Program-made: the position numbers and the translations under genes
The notes under the pieces: generated by a model
What the model was told of the DNA's origin: nothing
What the model saw: only the letters and a program-made list of their open reading frames with translations
Database searches by the model: none
Assembly (NCBI GenBank): GCA_944389065.1
Contig: CALXKZ010000090.1
Span: forward strand, 1-64,000
DNA: 64,000 bases
Reading direction: 5' to 3'
DNA from: an uncultured Spirochaetaceae bacterium
Lineage (GTDB): Bacteria; Spirochaetota; Spirochaetia; Sphaerochaetales; Sphaerochaetaceae
Part shown: positions 8,286 through 16,022 of the stretch, piece by piece
How the letters are laid out: each line of letters begins with the position of its first letter
Numbering within the stretch: position 1 is the stretch's first letter

Positions 8286-8372
8286 TACTTTCATTCCACC
8301 GCATTTTTATCAGAGTATCAGATCCTTAGGGATATCGTTCAGATTCAAATTGAATAATTTTGGAGATATATT

Positions 8373-9176
8373 ATGAAAAAGACTTTTGCTGTTCTTGCTG
8401 TGCTTATTCTCGCAGCATCCGTTTTCGCTTTTGGATCGAAGGAGTCTGCAGATTCGAATGTTCTCAAAGTAGGAGCAACGCCGGATCCTCATGGAGTTCT
8501 TCTTTCTCTTGTAAAAGATGACCTTGCCGCAGAGGGAATCGATCTTCAGATTGTCGAATTCACAGATTATGTGACTCCTAATGAAGCTCTTGCTTCTGGT
8601 GATATCGATGCAAATTACTTCCAGCATCTTCCCTACATGGAGAGCGCGAATGCAGAGCGTGGCTATAAACTCGTGAATGCCGGAGGAATCCACATCGAAC
8701 CTCTTGCAGTCTATAGCCAGAAGTATGATTCACTTGAATCTATTCCAGATGGTGCACGCATTGCTATTCCTAACGATCCGACGAACGAGGGAAGAGCTCT
8801 TCTCCTGCTCCAGAGCGCTGGTCTCATCACTCTCAAATCTGATGCCGGCCTGGAAGCTGTTCCTGCTGATATTTCAGAGAATCCGCATAACTATTCATTC
8901 TCAGAAATTGAGGCAGCATCGCTTCCCCGTGTTCTTGCTGATGTCGATGCTGCAGTCATCAACGGAAACTATGCAATTCCTGCAGGACTTATTGCGACAC
9001 GTGATGGTCTTTTCATCGAGAACGCAGATAGCCCGTATGTGAACGTCATTGCTGTAAATGATGGCAATCAGGATGATCCGAAGGTGCAGGCTCTCGTATC
9101 AGCTCTCAAAGGAGATAAAGTAAGAGAGTATGTAGCGGAGCGCTATCCTAATGGAGAAGTTGTTCTCGTAGACTGA
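8373..9176 (+). CDS. metQ: Methionine-binding protein (NlpA/MetQ family)
   Basis: A 267-aa NlpA-family receptor that delivers methionine to MetNI. The signal peptide (MKKTFAVLAVLILAASVFAF) is followed by GSKES without the lipobox cysteine typical of MetQ, so it may be a soluble periplasmic protein. Family stretches include GATPDPHG near residue 34, FQHLPYM near 90, and IAIPNDPTNEGRAL near 130. GGAG precedes the ATG. It is transcribed from its own promoter through a leader with a Met-rich short ORF and ends at a terminator. Confidence 0.93.
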   Translation: MKKTFAVLAVLILAASVFAFGSKESADSNVLKVGATPDPHGVLLSLVKDDLAAEGIDLQIVEFTDYVTPNEALASGDIDANYFQHLPYMESANAERGYKLVNAGGIHIEPLAVYSQKYDSLESIPDGARIAIPNDPTNEGRALLLLQSAGLITLKSDAGLEAVPADISENPHNYSFSEIEAASLPRVLADVDAAVINGNYAIPAGLIATRDGLFIENADSPYVNVIAVNDGNQDDPKVQALVSALKGDKVREYVAERYPNGEVVLVD

Positions 9177-9207
9177 TTTACTGAAATATTCTTGTGTTTG
9201 ATATGCT

Positions 9208-9240
9208 GCCCGGGAGAGATTCCGGGCGCTTTGCTTTTTC
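9208..9240 (+). terminator. Intrinsic terminator after metQ
   Basis: Stem GCCCGG (9208-9213) with CCGGGC (9222-9227), then GCTTTGCTTTTT. Confidence 0.85.
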
Positions 9241-9331
9241 TTAGAATAACGGATCTTTCTTCATTGATTTCCATATTGAGCATCCTTCTGGCAATCTGCA
9301 TCGGCATGTGGGAAAGAAAGACTTTCTGGGC

Positions 9332-9337
9332 TATTAT
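9332..9337 (+). promoter_or_regulatory. -10 hexamer of a leaderless promoter (rmuC)
   Basis: TATTAT ends exactly six bases before the ATG at 9344; no Shine-Dalgarno. This supports 9344 over the in-frame GTG at 9308. Confidence 0.55.
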
Positions 9338-9343
9338 CTATCT

Positions 9344-10687
9344 ATGACTATTGAAGCATTGGTTCTTATATCGATTATATTGTCATCAGCATGTGCAGTC
9401 ATGCTTATTGCAGTTCTGATAAAGGGAAATGGACGGAAGGACATCCAGTATCTGTCTAAGGAGATGCTGGACAGAACTTCCTCTTCATTTGATGCATTCA
9501 GAGCATCGCTTGAGCAGCGCATACAGTCCCTGGAGACTGCAATCAAGGATATCAACACATCGCAGAAAGAACAGATGGCGCTGTTCTTCAGAGAGAACAG
9601 GGAACTCAATGATAAGCTCGATAAGAGACAGAAAGAGGGAACGGATTCCATCTCATCGATTCTCTCGGAGATCCGAAGGGAGAATATGAAGACAATGGAG
9701 ATAATCCTTAAAGAGACATCATCTCTTACCGAGGAAGTCGGCAAGGGCATGGATAAGATCAGGACCGAGAACTCTGAGCAGCTTGAGAGGATGCGCCTTA
9801 CAGTAGATGAAAAGCTGCAGAGCACGCTAGAGGAGCGTATTTCAAAGTCCTTTGAGCAGGTGACGAGGAATCTTGAAGCACTCTACAAGAGTATTGGTGA
9901 AATGGATAAGCTTGCCGGCGATATATCATCACTGAATAAGATGTTCTCCAATGTCAAAGTCCGCGGAACCTGGGGAGAGGTTCAGGCCGAGAATATTCTC
10001 CAGGATCTGATGCCACCGCAGCAGTATGTCCGGAACTTTTCCCCGAAGAAGGGAGGCTCTGTAGTTGAATTCGCAATAAAGCTTCCGGGAAAGGATAGCG
10101 ATGGAGAGGTTTACCTTCCGATAGACTCAAAATTCCCTAAAGAGGATTTTGTGCGTTATTCAGAGGCTGTTGCTGAAGGAAATGAAGATAGAATACGGGA
10201 GGCTCTGAAGAGTCTCAGGACAAGAGTTCTCTCTGAGGCCAGAGATATCAGGGATAAGTACATCGTGCCGCCCCGGACAACTGATTTCGCAATCCTTTTT
10301 GTACCGACTGAGAGCCTCTATGCAGAGATTCTGAGGATGGATGGATTTGCAGAGACGCTGCAGGATGAATACAGGGTACTTCTTACTGGACCGACAAACT
10401 TCGCAGCTCTTATAAACTCTCTCCAGATCGGATTCAAGACACTTCAGGTTGAGAAGAATACGAAGAGGATATGGCAGCTGTTCAAGGATCTGAAGACGCA
10501 GTTCTTCCGTTTTGGTGAGGATCTGGAAAAGACGCAGAGCGCTATTGATCGGGCATCTGACAGGATAAACGACGCTGTAAAACGCAATTCAATGATAACA
10601 GGAAAACTGGAGCGGATTGAACTGCCGGATGATATTGCAGGATCAGAAACGCTTGAGAAGGCTAATATCACTGAATTGCTTGAATAA
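9344..10687 (+). CDS. rmuC: DNA recombination protein RmuC
   Basis: A 447-aa RmuC homologue; the family limits inversions between short repeats and has a nuclease-like core. It has one N-terminal membrane anchor (residues ~4-26), a long charged coiled-coil (~35-190), and the conserved RmuC domain from ~205, with VRGTWGEVQ, PIDSKFP around 265 and the block AILFVPTESLYAE around 330. The start at 9344 places the membrane helix at the very N-terminus and follows a leaderless-type -10. It is monocistronic. Confidence 0.9.
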   Translation: MTIEALVLISIILSSACAVMLIAVLIKGNGRKDIQYLSKEMLDRTSSSFDAFRASLEQRIQSLETAIKDINTSQKEQMALFFRENRELNDKLDKRQKEGTDSISSILSEIRRENMKTMEIILKETSSLTEEVGKGMDKIRTENSEQLERMRLTVDEKLQSTLEERISKSFEQVTRNLEALYKSIGEMDKLAGDISSLNKMFSNVKVRGTWGEVQAENILQDLMPPQQYVRNFSPKKGGSVVEFAIKLPGKDSDGEVYLPIDSKFPKEDFVRYSEAVAEGNEDRIREALKSLRTRVLSEARDIRDKYIVPPRTTDFAILFVPTESLYAEILRMDGFAETLQDEYRVLLTGPTNFAALINSLQIGFKTLQVEKNTKRIWQLFKDLKTQFFRFGEDLEKTQSAIDRASDRINDAVKRNSMITGKLERIELPDDIAGSETLEKANITELLE

Positions 10688-10709
10688 ATATGCAGATATT
10701 CTGTAAATA

Positions 10710-10747
10710 TTGACAGTTTATGCATAAATATTTATTATAACTGCATA
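10710..10747 (+). promoter_or_regulatory. Promoter and probable operator of ornithine carbamoyltransferase
   Basis: A consensus TTGACA (10710-10715), 17-bp spacer and TATTAT (10733-10738). Overlapping it, TATGCA and TGCATA arms (10719-10724 and 10742-10747) flank the perfect palindrome ATAAATATTTAT. AT-rich dyads of this kind resemble ArgR boxes, so arginine-responsive control is plausible but not shown. Confidence 0.6.
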
Positions 10748-10759
10748 AGGAGATTTGAT

Positions 10760-11767
10760 ATGACACTCAAGGGAAGAAGTTTCCTTACGCTTAAGGACTA
10801 TACAAAGGATGAGATACTTTATCTTATCGATCTCGCAGCTGAGCTTAAGGCAAAGAAGAAAGGAAAGAAGCATAGCCCCTCAGTCGATGGCAACCTGCTT
10901 GATGGAAAGAATATAGTTCTTCTTTTTGATAAGACTTCGACAAGGACCCGCTGTTCTTTTGAAGTAGCAGCCTATGATGAAGGCGCTCATGTAACATATC
11001 TTACAAACTCGCAGATGGGTAAGAAGGAATCCCTTGAAGATACAGCGAAAGTGCTTGGCAGGCTATATGATGGTATTGAATACAGAGGGTTCGAGCAGAA
11101 GATCGTTGAGGATCTTGCCCTGTATTCAGGAGTCCCTGTCTGGAACGGGCTTACGGATGATGATCATCCGACGCAGGTTCTTGCTGATTTCCTGACTGCT
11201 ATCGAGCATACAGGAAAGAGCCTGGACCAGATGAAGCTTGCCTATGTCGGCGATGGCCGCAATAATGTTGCGAATGCGCTGATGATAGGGGCTGCTAAGG
11301 TCGGTATGGATTATGCTGTTGCAACTCCTTCTTCCCTGAATCCCTCAGATAGCCTTGTTTCCCAGTGCAGTGTGTGGGCTAAGGAAAACGGATCAAGGAT
11401 AATCATAACAGAAGATCCTTACGAAGCCGTAAAGGGTGCTGATATCATATATACAGATATATGGTGCTCAATGGGAGAGGAGGATAAGATGGCAGAGCGG
11501 ATAGCTCTCCTCAAGCCGTATCAGGTAACCATGGATCTTATGAAATCCACGGGTTGCAATACGATATTCGAGCACTGCCTTCCATCTTTCCATGATCTCA
11601 ATACGACTACTGCGAAGATGGTCAAGGAGAAGTTCGGGCTTTCAGAGATGGAAGTGACAGATGAGGTCTTCCGGAGCAGTGCATCCGTTGTCTTCGATGA
11701 GGCTGAGAACAGAATGCATACAATCAAGGCAGTGATGGTCGCAACTCTTTCCGATACTCTCTCTTAA
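10760..11767 (+). CDS. argF: Ornithine carbamoyltransferase
   Basis: The 335-aa enzyme joins ornithine and carbamoyl phosphate to form citrulline, or runs in reverse in the arginine deiminase pathway. The carbamoyl-phosphate motif STRTR (residues ~54-58), the HPTQ loop (~135), the ornithine-side SMG loop (~238) and the HCLP motif (~272) are all present. AAGGAG precedes the ATG. No arcA, arcC or other arg gene is adjacent, so anabolic (argF) and catabolic (arcB) use cannot be separated. The 3' end overlaps the convergent AlkZ-related gene by 4 bases. Confidence 0.95.
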   Translation: MTLKGRSFLTLKDYTKDEILYLIDLAAELKAKKKGKKHSPSVDGNLLDGKNIVLLFDKTSTRTRCSFEVAAYDEGAHVTYLTNSQMGKKESLEDTAKVLGRLYDGIEYRGFEQKIVEDLALYSGVPVWNGLTDDDHPTQVLADFLTAIEHTGKSLDQMKLAYVGDGRNNVANALMIGAAKVGMDYAVATPSSLNPSDSLVSQCSVWAKENGSRIIITEDPYEAVKGADIIYTDIWCSMGEEDKMAERIALLKPYQVTMDLMKSTGCNTIFEHCLPSFHDLNTTTAKMVKEKFGLSEMEVTDEVFRSSASVVFDEAENRMHTIKAVMVATLSDTLS

Positions 11768-12429
11768 GACCTTCTTCCTCCAAGGAAGATATCGATACGA
11801 TGCTCAGGCTCCTCCGGAAACAGATTCATAAGATGATCCTTCATCAATGAGAATGCTTTTTCGGGGGAGTATCTGTCTATCATGGATTCTGCATCCTCTC
11901 CGAATACAGCTTCAGGTAGGGCGTATCTTGTGATTCCCCAGCCATACCTCCTGCCATCCTTTGTGATTCTGTAATCGAATCCGGATACGATGACGAATCC
12001 ATTCATCTGCAGTCCTTTTACTGCCTCAGAGAATGATGAATCCGAAAGCCCGCTCTTTGCTTTCAGAAAGGTTGAGTTCTCCTCTCCGGTTTCCTCCAGA
12101 ATGCCATATATCCTTCTTTCATTCTTCTTCGCATGCCTATCATTTACAAAACCCTCGAAGTCGTAACCGTTTCTCCTGTATGAAAGAAGAGGGAATATCA
12201 TATCCCGGGATACAAAGCCGGGGCAGGCTGCGAAGAAGCTTCCATAAGCTCCCCCTGTTGCTTTTATGACGTCTTCCTTCCAGTCCCAAGCTCCCATACC
12301 ATCCGGCGGGAACCAGATAGATCTATCAGCCATATCCTCCAGCGACAGACCATATATCACTGAACGGAAGAATGGCAGGAAACCGAATTGCATTACAGCC
12401 TGACAGAGATCTTGTTTGGTCCTGATCAT
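11764..12429 (-). CDS. AlkZ-related protein (putative winged-helix)
   Basis: A 221-aa protein resembling the short AlkZ-related (YcaQ-like) proteins common in Firmicutes and gut bacteria. Matching features are the start (I-x-T-K-x-D-L-x-Q-A, then GFLPFF), a DWKEDV segment, YGSFF, GFVS, and the [10 protein letters not shown] segment near residue 87. The middle and C-terminus look like winged helices ([20 protein letters not shown]). True AlkZ glycosylases are about 400 aa and unhook DNA cross-links; this short form need not have that activity. No Shine-Dalgarno; a -10 lies six bases before the ATG. Confidence 0.6.
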   Translation of the reverse strand: MIRTKQDLCQAVMQFGFLPFFRSVIYGLSLEDMADRSIWFPPDGMGAWDWKEDVIKATGGAYGSFFAACPGFVSRDMIFPLLSYRRNGYDFEGFVNDRHAKKNERRIYGILEETGEENSTFLKAKSGLSDSSFSEAVKGLQMNGFVIVSGFDYRITKDGRRYGWGITRYALPEAVFGEDAESMIDRYSPEKAFSLMKDHLMNLFPEEPEHRIDIFLGGRRS

Positions 12430-12435
12430 ATTGAT

Positions 12436-12441
12436 ATCTTA
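12436..12441 (-). promoter_or_regulatory. -10 hexamer of a leaderless promoter
   Basis: On the minus strand TGC-TAAGAT ends exactly six bases before the ATG at 12429; no Shine-Dalgarno. Confidence 0.55.
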
Positions 12442-12537
12442 GCATGCAATAAGTTAAATGCCTGAAAAATTGATGCTTGCAGATGGAATGAAAGCGTGAT
12501 AGTTTTACTCAAAAGGCACGAGGACCTCAGAATACCA

Positions 12538-13935
12538 ATGAAGAAAGCTTCATATGAAATCGATATGGTCAATGGACCTCTTTTCGGCAAGATTCTCCGT
12601 TTTTCCATTCCCTTAATGCTTTCAGGTATACTTCAGCTTCTGTTCAATGCTGCTGATATCATTGTAGTGGGGCAGTTCACAGGAAGCCATGCAATGGCTG
12701 CCGTAGGATCTACAGGAAGTCTGAATAATCTGATCATCAATATATTCATCGGGCTTTCAACTGGCAGCAGTGTGCTGATGGCAATGTACTATGGTGCGAA
12801 GGACAGAGAGAATATCGATGATCTGGTACATACATCGATACTCCTTGCTATTGTCTCCGGAGGTATTCTCGTTGTAATCGGAATCGTTCTTGCTGGGCCT
12901 TTGCTTTTAATGATGGGAACTCCCGATGATGTCCTTCCGCTTGCAGTGCTCTATATGCGCATAGTCTTCTGCGGAATGCCAGCTCTCATGCTATACAACT
13001 TCGGTTCAGGAATACTCCGTGCTATAGGTGATACAAAGAGACCTCTTGCATTCCTTACAGCTGCGGGTATCATCAATGTCATTCTGAATCTCTTTTTCGT
13101 AATTGTATTCGGCATGGGAGTAGCTGGTGTTGCTCTTGCAACTATCATCTCCCAGTATATCTCTGCGTTGCTCGTAATACGCTGTCTGATCAATACTGAT
13201 TCAGCATATAAGCTTACTCTTTCAAGACTGAGGATTTCCAGGGAGAAGTTCATACAGATAGTCAGAATAGGGCTTCCTGCAGGCGTCTCCGGTGCGGTTT
13301 TCTCGATATCAAACGTGCTTATACAGTCATCTGTCAATTCCTTCGGTTCAATTACCATGGCTGGCAATGCCGCAGCACAGAATATAGAGGGATTCATCTA
13401 TACAGCAATGAATTCGCTCTATCAGGCATCGATAAATTTCACAAGCCAGAATGTGGGAGCAGGTAAGACCCATAGGATTGTAAGGGTTCTGGTATGCTGT
13501 CTTGGCATCGTTGCAGCGGTGGGCCTCATCCTGGGAATAGGCGCAATGATATTCGGAACTCAGCTCCTGCATATCTATTCATCGGATCCTGAGGTTGTGC
13601 GCTATGGCCTTATAAGACTCAGCATCATCAGCATAACGTATTTCCTTTGTGGAATGATGGATGTTGCCTGCGGCTCGATACGAGGTATGGGGTATTCTAT
13701 TACTCCGACCGTTGTCTCGCTTCTTGGAGCCTGTGCTCTCCGTGTGATCTGGATATTCACCATATTCCAGATTGACAGATCACTGTTTGTTCTCTATGTC
13801 TCATATCCTGTTTCCTGGGCGATAACATTCCTTGCTCATATGGCATGCTTTGCTGTCTTCTACAGGCGCTATAAACTCAGGATCAGGGAGAAGGATATAA
13901 TCAGGCGGCTGGATGCCGCAGGCCATCTGGATTGA
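12538..13935 (+). CDS. MATE family efflux transporter
   Basis: A 465-aa multidrug/toxin extrusion family antiporter of the inner membrane with about 12 helices in two repeats. The N-terminal YEIDMVNGPLFGKILRF is the usual start of the gut-bacterial MATE subfamily, followed by PLMLSGILQLLFNAADIIVVG (first helix, quoted in part) and a GSGILRAIGDTKRP loop around residue 160. An upstream GTG at 12496 in frame would add 14 residues and has a weak TGGAAT six bases before it; the ATG fits family length better. Neither start has a good RBS. Substrates unknown. Confidence 0.9.
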   Translation: MKKASYEIDMVNGPLFGKILRFSIPLMLSGILQLLFNAADIIVVGQFTGSHAMAAVGSTGSLNNLIINIFIGLSTGSSVLMAMYYGAKDRENIDDLVHTSILLAIVSGGILVVIGIVLAGPLLLMMGTPDDVLPLAVLYMRIVFCGMPALMLYNFGSGILRAIGDTKRPLAFLTAAGIINVILNLFFVIVFGMGVAGVALATIISQYISALLVIRCLINTDSAYKLTLSRLRISREKFIQIVRIGLPAGVSGAVFSISNVLIQSSVNSFGSITMAGNAAAQNIEGFIYTAMNSLYQASINFTSQNVGAGKTHRIVRVLVCCLGIVAAVGLILGIGAMIFGTQLLHIYSSDPEVVRYGLIRLSIISITYFLCGMMDVACGSIRGMGYSITPTVVSLLGACALRVIWIFTIFQIDRSLFVLYVSYPVSWAITFLAHMACFAVFYRRYKLRIREKDIIRRLDAAGHLD

Positions 13936-13977
13936 CATCATTTCCATTATATGTATATGACTTTCTCAGGAGGATAT

Positions 13978-14994
13978 ATGAGAAAGCTTCTTGTATTTCT
14001 GCTTATTGCTTTTACCGTGATCTCATCAGCTGCAGCTGCTGATGCAGAGGTCATTCCTATCAATGTCCTTATCCTGCCGAAATTCGAGAACGGCGAGATG
14101 GCTGGAGATTTCCCTGGAGAAGCCCAGTATTATTATGAGGCTTATCTTGAAGGTGGAGATGAGTATGATATCAAGGGAGGAACACCAGGATCGAGTCTTT
14201 ATGTAAAGGATGGGGTTGCTCTTTATGTTACTGGGATGGGCAAGATAAATACTGCCATGAGCCTTAATTCAATCCTTCTTGATCCACGCTTTGATTTCTC
14301 TGACTGCTATTTCATCAGCACAGGCTGTGCCGGTTCTGCAACTGAGTACTCGGTTATGGGCGATGTCTTCGTGATCACTGCAGCAATCGATTATGATCTC
14401 GGGCATCATGCAGATCCAAGGGAGATGGAGAATCCGGATGCACCGACATGGTTCCATGATGCAAGCTATGACAGCTCTTCATACAAGCTCCTTGATCAGG
14501 ATCTCATGGACCGCATCTATTCTCTTGTAAAGGATGTTGAGCTTGAGACAACAGAGAAGACAAGGGCATTCATGGCATATACTTTCGATAATGCAGACTG
14601 GGCTGTAAGGGATCCTAAGGTCCTCAGGGGAACAACAGTCACTGCTGATAACTACTGGAAGGGCGAGTACGACCAGCAGAATGCCAGAGCTATGTGCGAA
14701 GTCTACGGAGCTCCTGATCCATTTGCTCTTTCGGAGATGGAGGATGTGGCCCTCGCTGTTGTCCTTGACCGCTTTGGTCTCCTTGATCGGTATATCATCA
14801 TCCGCGATAGCGTGAACATGGTCGTATTCATGAATGGTGTTACTCCGGAAAGCCTGTGGGATCCTGCAAGGTCGTCAGATTCGCTTTCCGATGAGGATTC
14901 CATCGAAGCTGCTGATATCTTCGCAACAGCTATGGAGAACAACTTCAAAGTCGGCTCTGTTGTCGTTGATGCAATCCTTGATGGAACTCTCTGA
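13978..14994 (+). CDS. Purine nucleoside permease-like (NUP family) exported protein
   Basis: A 338-aa protein fitting the NUP family (PF06516), which was named from a fungal purine nucleoside permease but has the fold of nucleoside phosphorylases. Visible features are INVLILPKFE at the start of the mature chain, VTGMGKINTA around residue 85 and STGCAGSA around residue 110, the last typical of the phosphorylase-like ligand pocket. A signal peptide (residues 1-22) implies periplasmic or surface location. AGGAGG precedes the ATG at 13978, which is preferred over an upstream ATG at 13951. It may bind or process nucleosides in the periplasm (inference). Confidence 0.78.
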   Translation: MRKLLVFLLIAFTVISSAAAADAEVIPINVLILPKFENGEMAGDFPGEAQYYYEAYLEGGDEYDIKGGTPGSSLYVKDGVALYVTGMGKINTAMSLNSILLDPRFDFSDCYFISTGCAGSATEYSVMGDVFVITAAIDYDLGHHADPREMENPDAPTWFHDASYDSSSYKLLDQDLMDRIYSLVKDVELETTEKTRAFMAYTFDNADWAVRDPKVLRGTTVTADNYWKGEYDQQNARAMCEVYGAPDPFALSEMEDVALAVVLDRFGLLDRYIIIRDSVNMVVFMNGVTPESLWDPARSSDSLSDEDSIEAADIFATAMENNFKVGSVVVDAILDGTL

Positions 14995-15007
14995 TAATGA
15001 TTGATAT

Positions 15008-15041
15008 GAACAGGCTCCTCCATCGTCCGGAGGACCTGTTC
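15008..15041 (+). terminator. Strong hairpin after the NUP gene
   Basis: A ~13-bp stem (15008-15021 with 15028-15041, one bulge) but no T-run after it. It could protect the 3' end or terminate weakly. Confidence 0.45.
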
Positions 15042-15193
15042 GCATCATTGCAGAACATTGGAATGCTTAGTTTCTCTTTAGCTAAGAGAAAATCCTATCA
15101 GAGAGGACCCTTCTCGGTTAATTATATAGGATCTGAATGACTTTTCTTTGCTGTATAGGGCGCTAGGTATTCCCCAACATCATTTCCTCATAG

Positions 15194-15879
15194 TCATGGC
15201 TGGAGACTGTTCCTGATGCTCTCAACCTCGTTGATGGAAAGCCCTGAGAACTCAGCGATCTTGGAAAGCGGAATCGAGCCATCCCTTACCATGTTTCTGG
15301 CAACTTCCTGACGTCCTTCCATCAGAATCTCAGTCCTTGCTTCGTTTATCTTCCTCTGCATTATCTCTTCAAATTTGCCGCTCATATCCTCTATCCCCTC
15401 CATCTCCTTCTTGTAGTATGCCACTCTCTCCCTGAGCTCATTATAGTGCATCTTGTCAGGCTCGGAACACCTCAGGTCATGCATCAATCTCCCGAGATCG
15501 GTTCCCTCATCAGCAAGCGATGAGCTTACGTACACTATATGCGAGCCATCACAGAACGGCTCTCCAGTCTCCGCCACTGTCCTGTCAATCCTGTTAAGGG
15601 CATAGCCACTGCCTATGGCATCTCCCCTTGTTATGAAGATCACATAGGACTCAGGAAGCTTCTCATAGCCATCGCTCTTCCCGAGTGCTCCAGGATATTA
15701 TGCACCCATCTCTGTGTCTCTGTCCTCGTTACGGAGAGATCATCGCGGCCGAGTATTATGCGGAGCATCAGGGATATGCACTCATTGCTTCCCGCAAGGC
15801 AGCAGGAGAAGAAGATATCATCCTCCAGAGTCATATCACTCAGTATCTCAAGCTTCTCCTTCATGCTGAGCATTGCCAT
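15194..15879 (-). pseudogene. Broken PD-(D/E)XK family transposase/nuclease (Rpn-like)
   Basis: Two overlapping minus-strand frames are parts of one gene of the PDDEXK_2 (PF12784) family, annotated as Rpn-like recombination-promoting nucleases. The first (from the ATG at 15879, with AAGGAGG) gives the family N-terminus LEDDIFFSCCL and ends after NILEHSG. The second carries the family C-terminus from LPESYVIFITRGD through GEPFCDGSHIVYV and GRLMHDLRC. About 80 residues that should lie between them, including the catalytic D-x-E-x-Q segment, are absent and the frame shifts at ~15640. The gene is therefore dead through an internal deletion. Confidence 0.82.
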
Positions 15880-16022
15880 ATATATTCCTCCTTCAGGAGC
15901 AGCTTGTATCTGCCCCTGTATTATATACGTGCTGAATAGGCCCTTCTGACAGCCTTTGGATGAAAAAGATTTAAAATGTTTGCATATAATATGTCCGGAT
16001 CCAGTTGCGTTGCCGGTCATTC

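Noticed and set aside
8199..8372. SAM riboswitch in the metQ leader
   Set aside because: None of the conserved SAM-I core elements is visible, and the leader is dominated by the short ORF.
10760..11767. Catabolic arginine deiminase operon
   Set aside because: No arginine deiminase, carbamate kinase or antiporter lies next to the gene, so a catabolic role cannot be supported.
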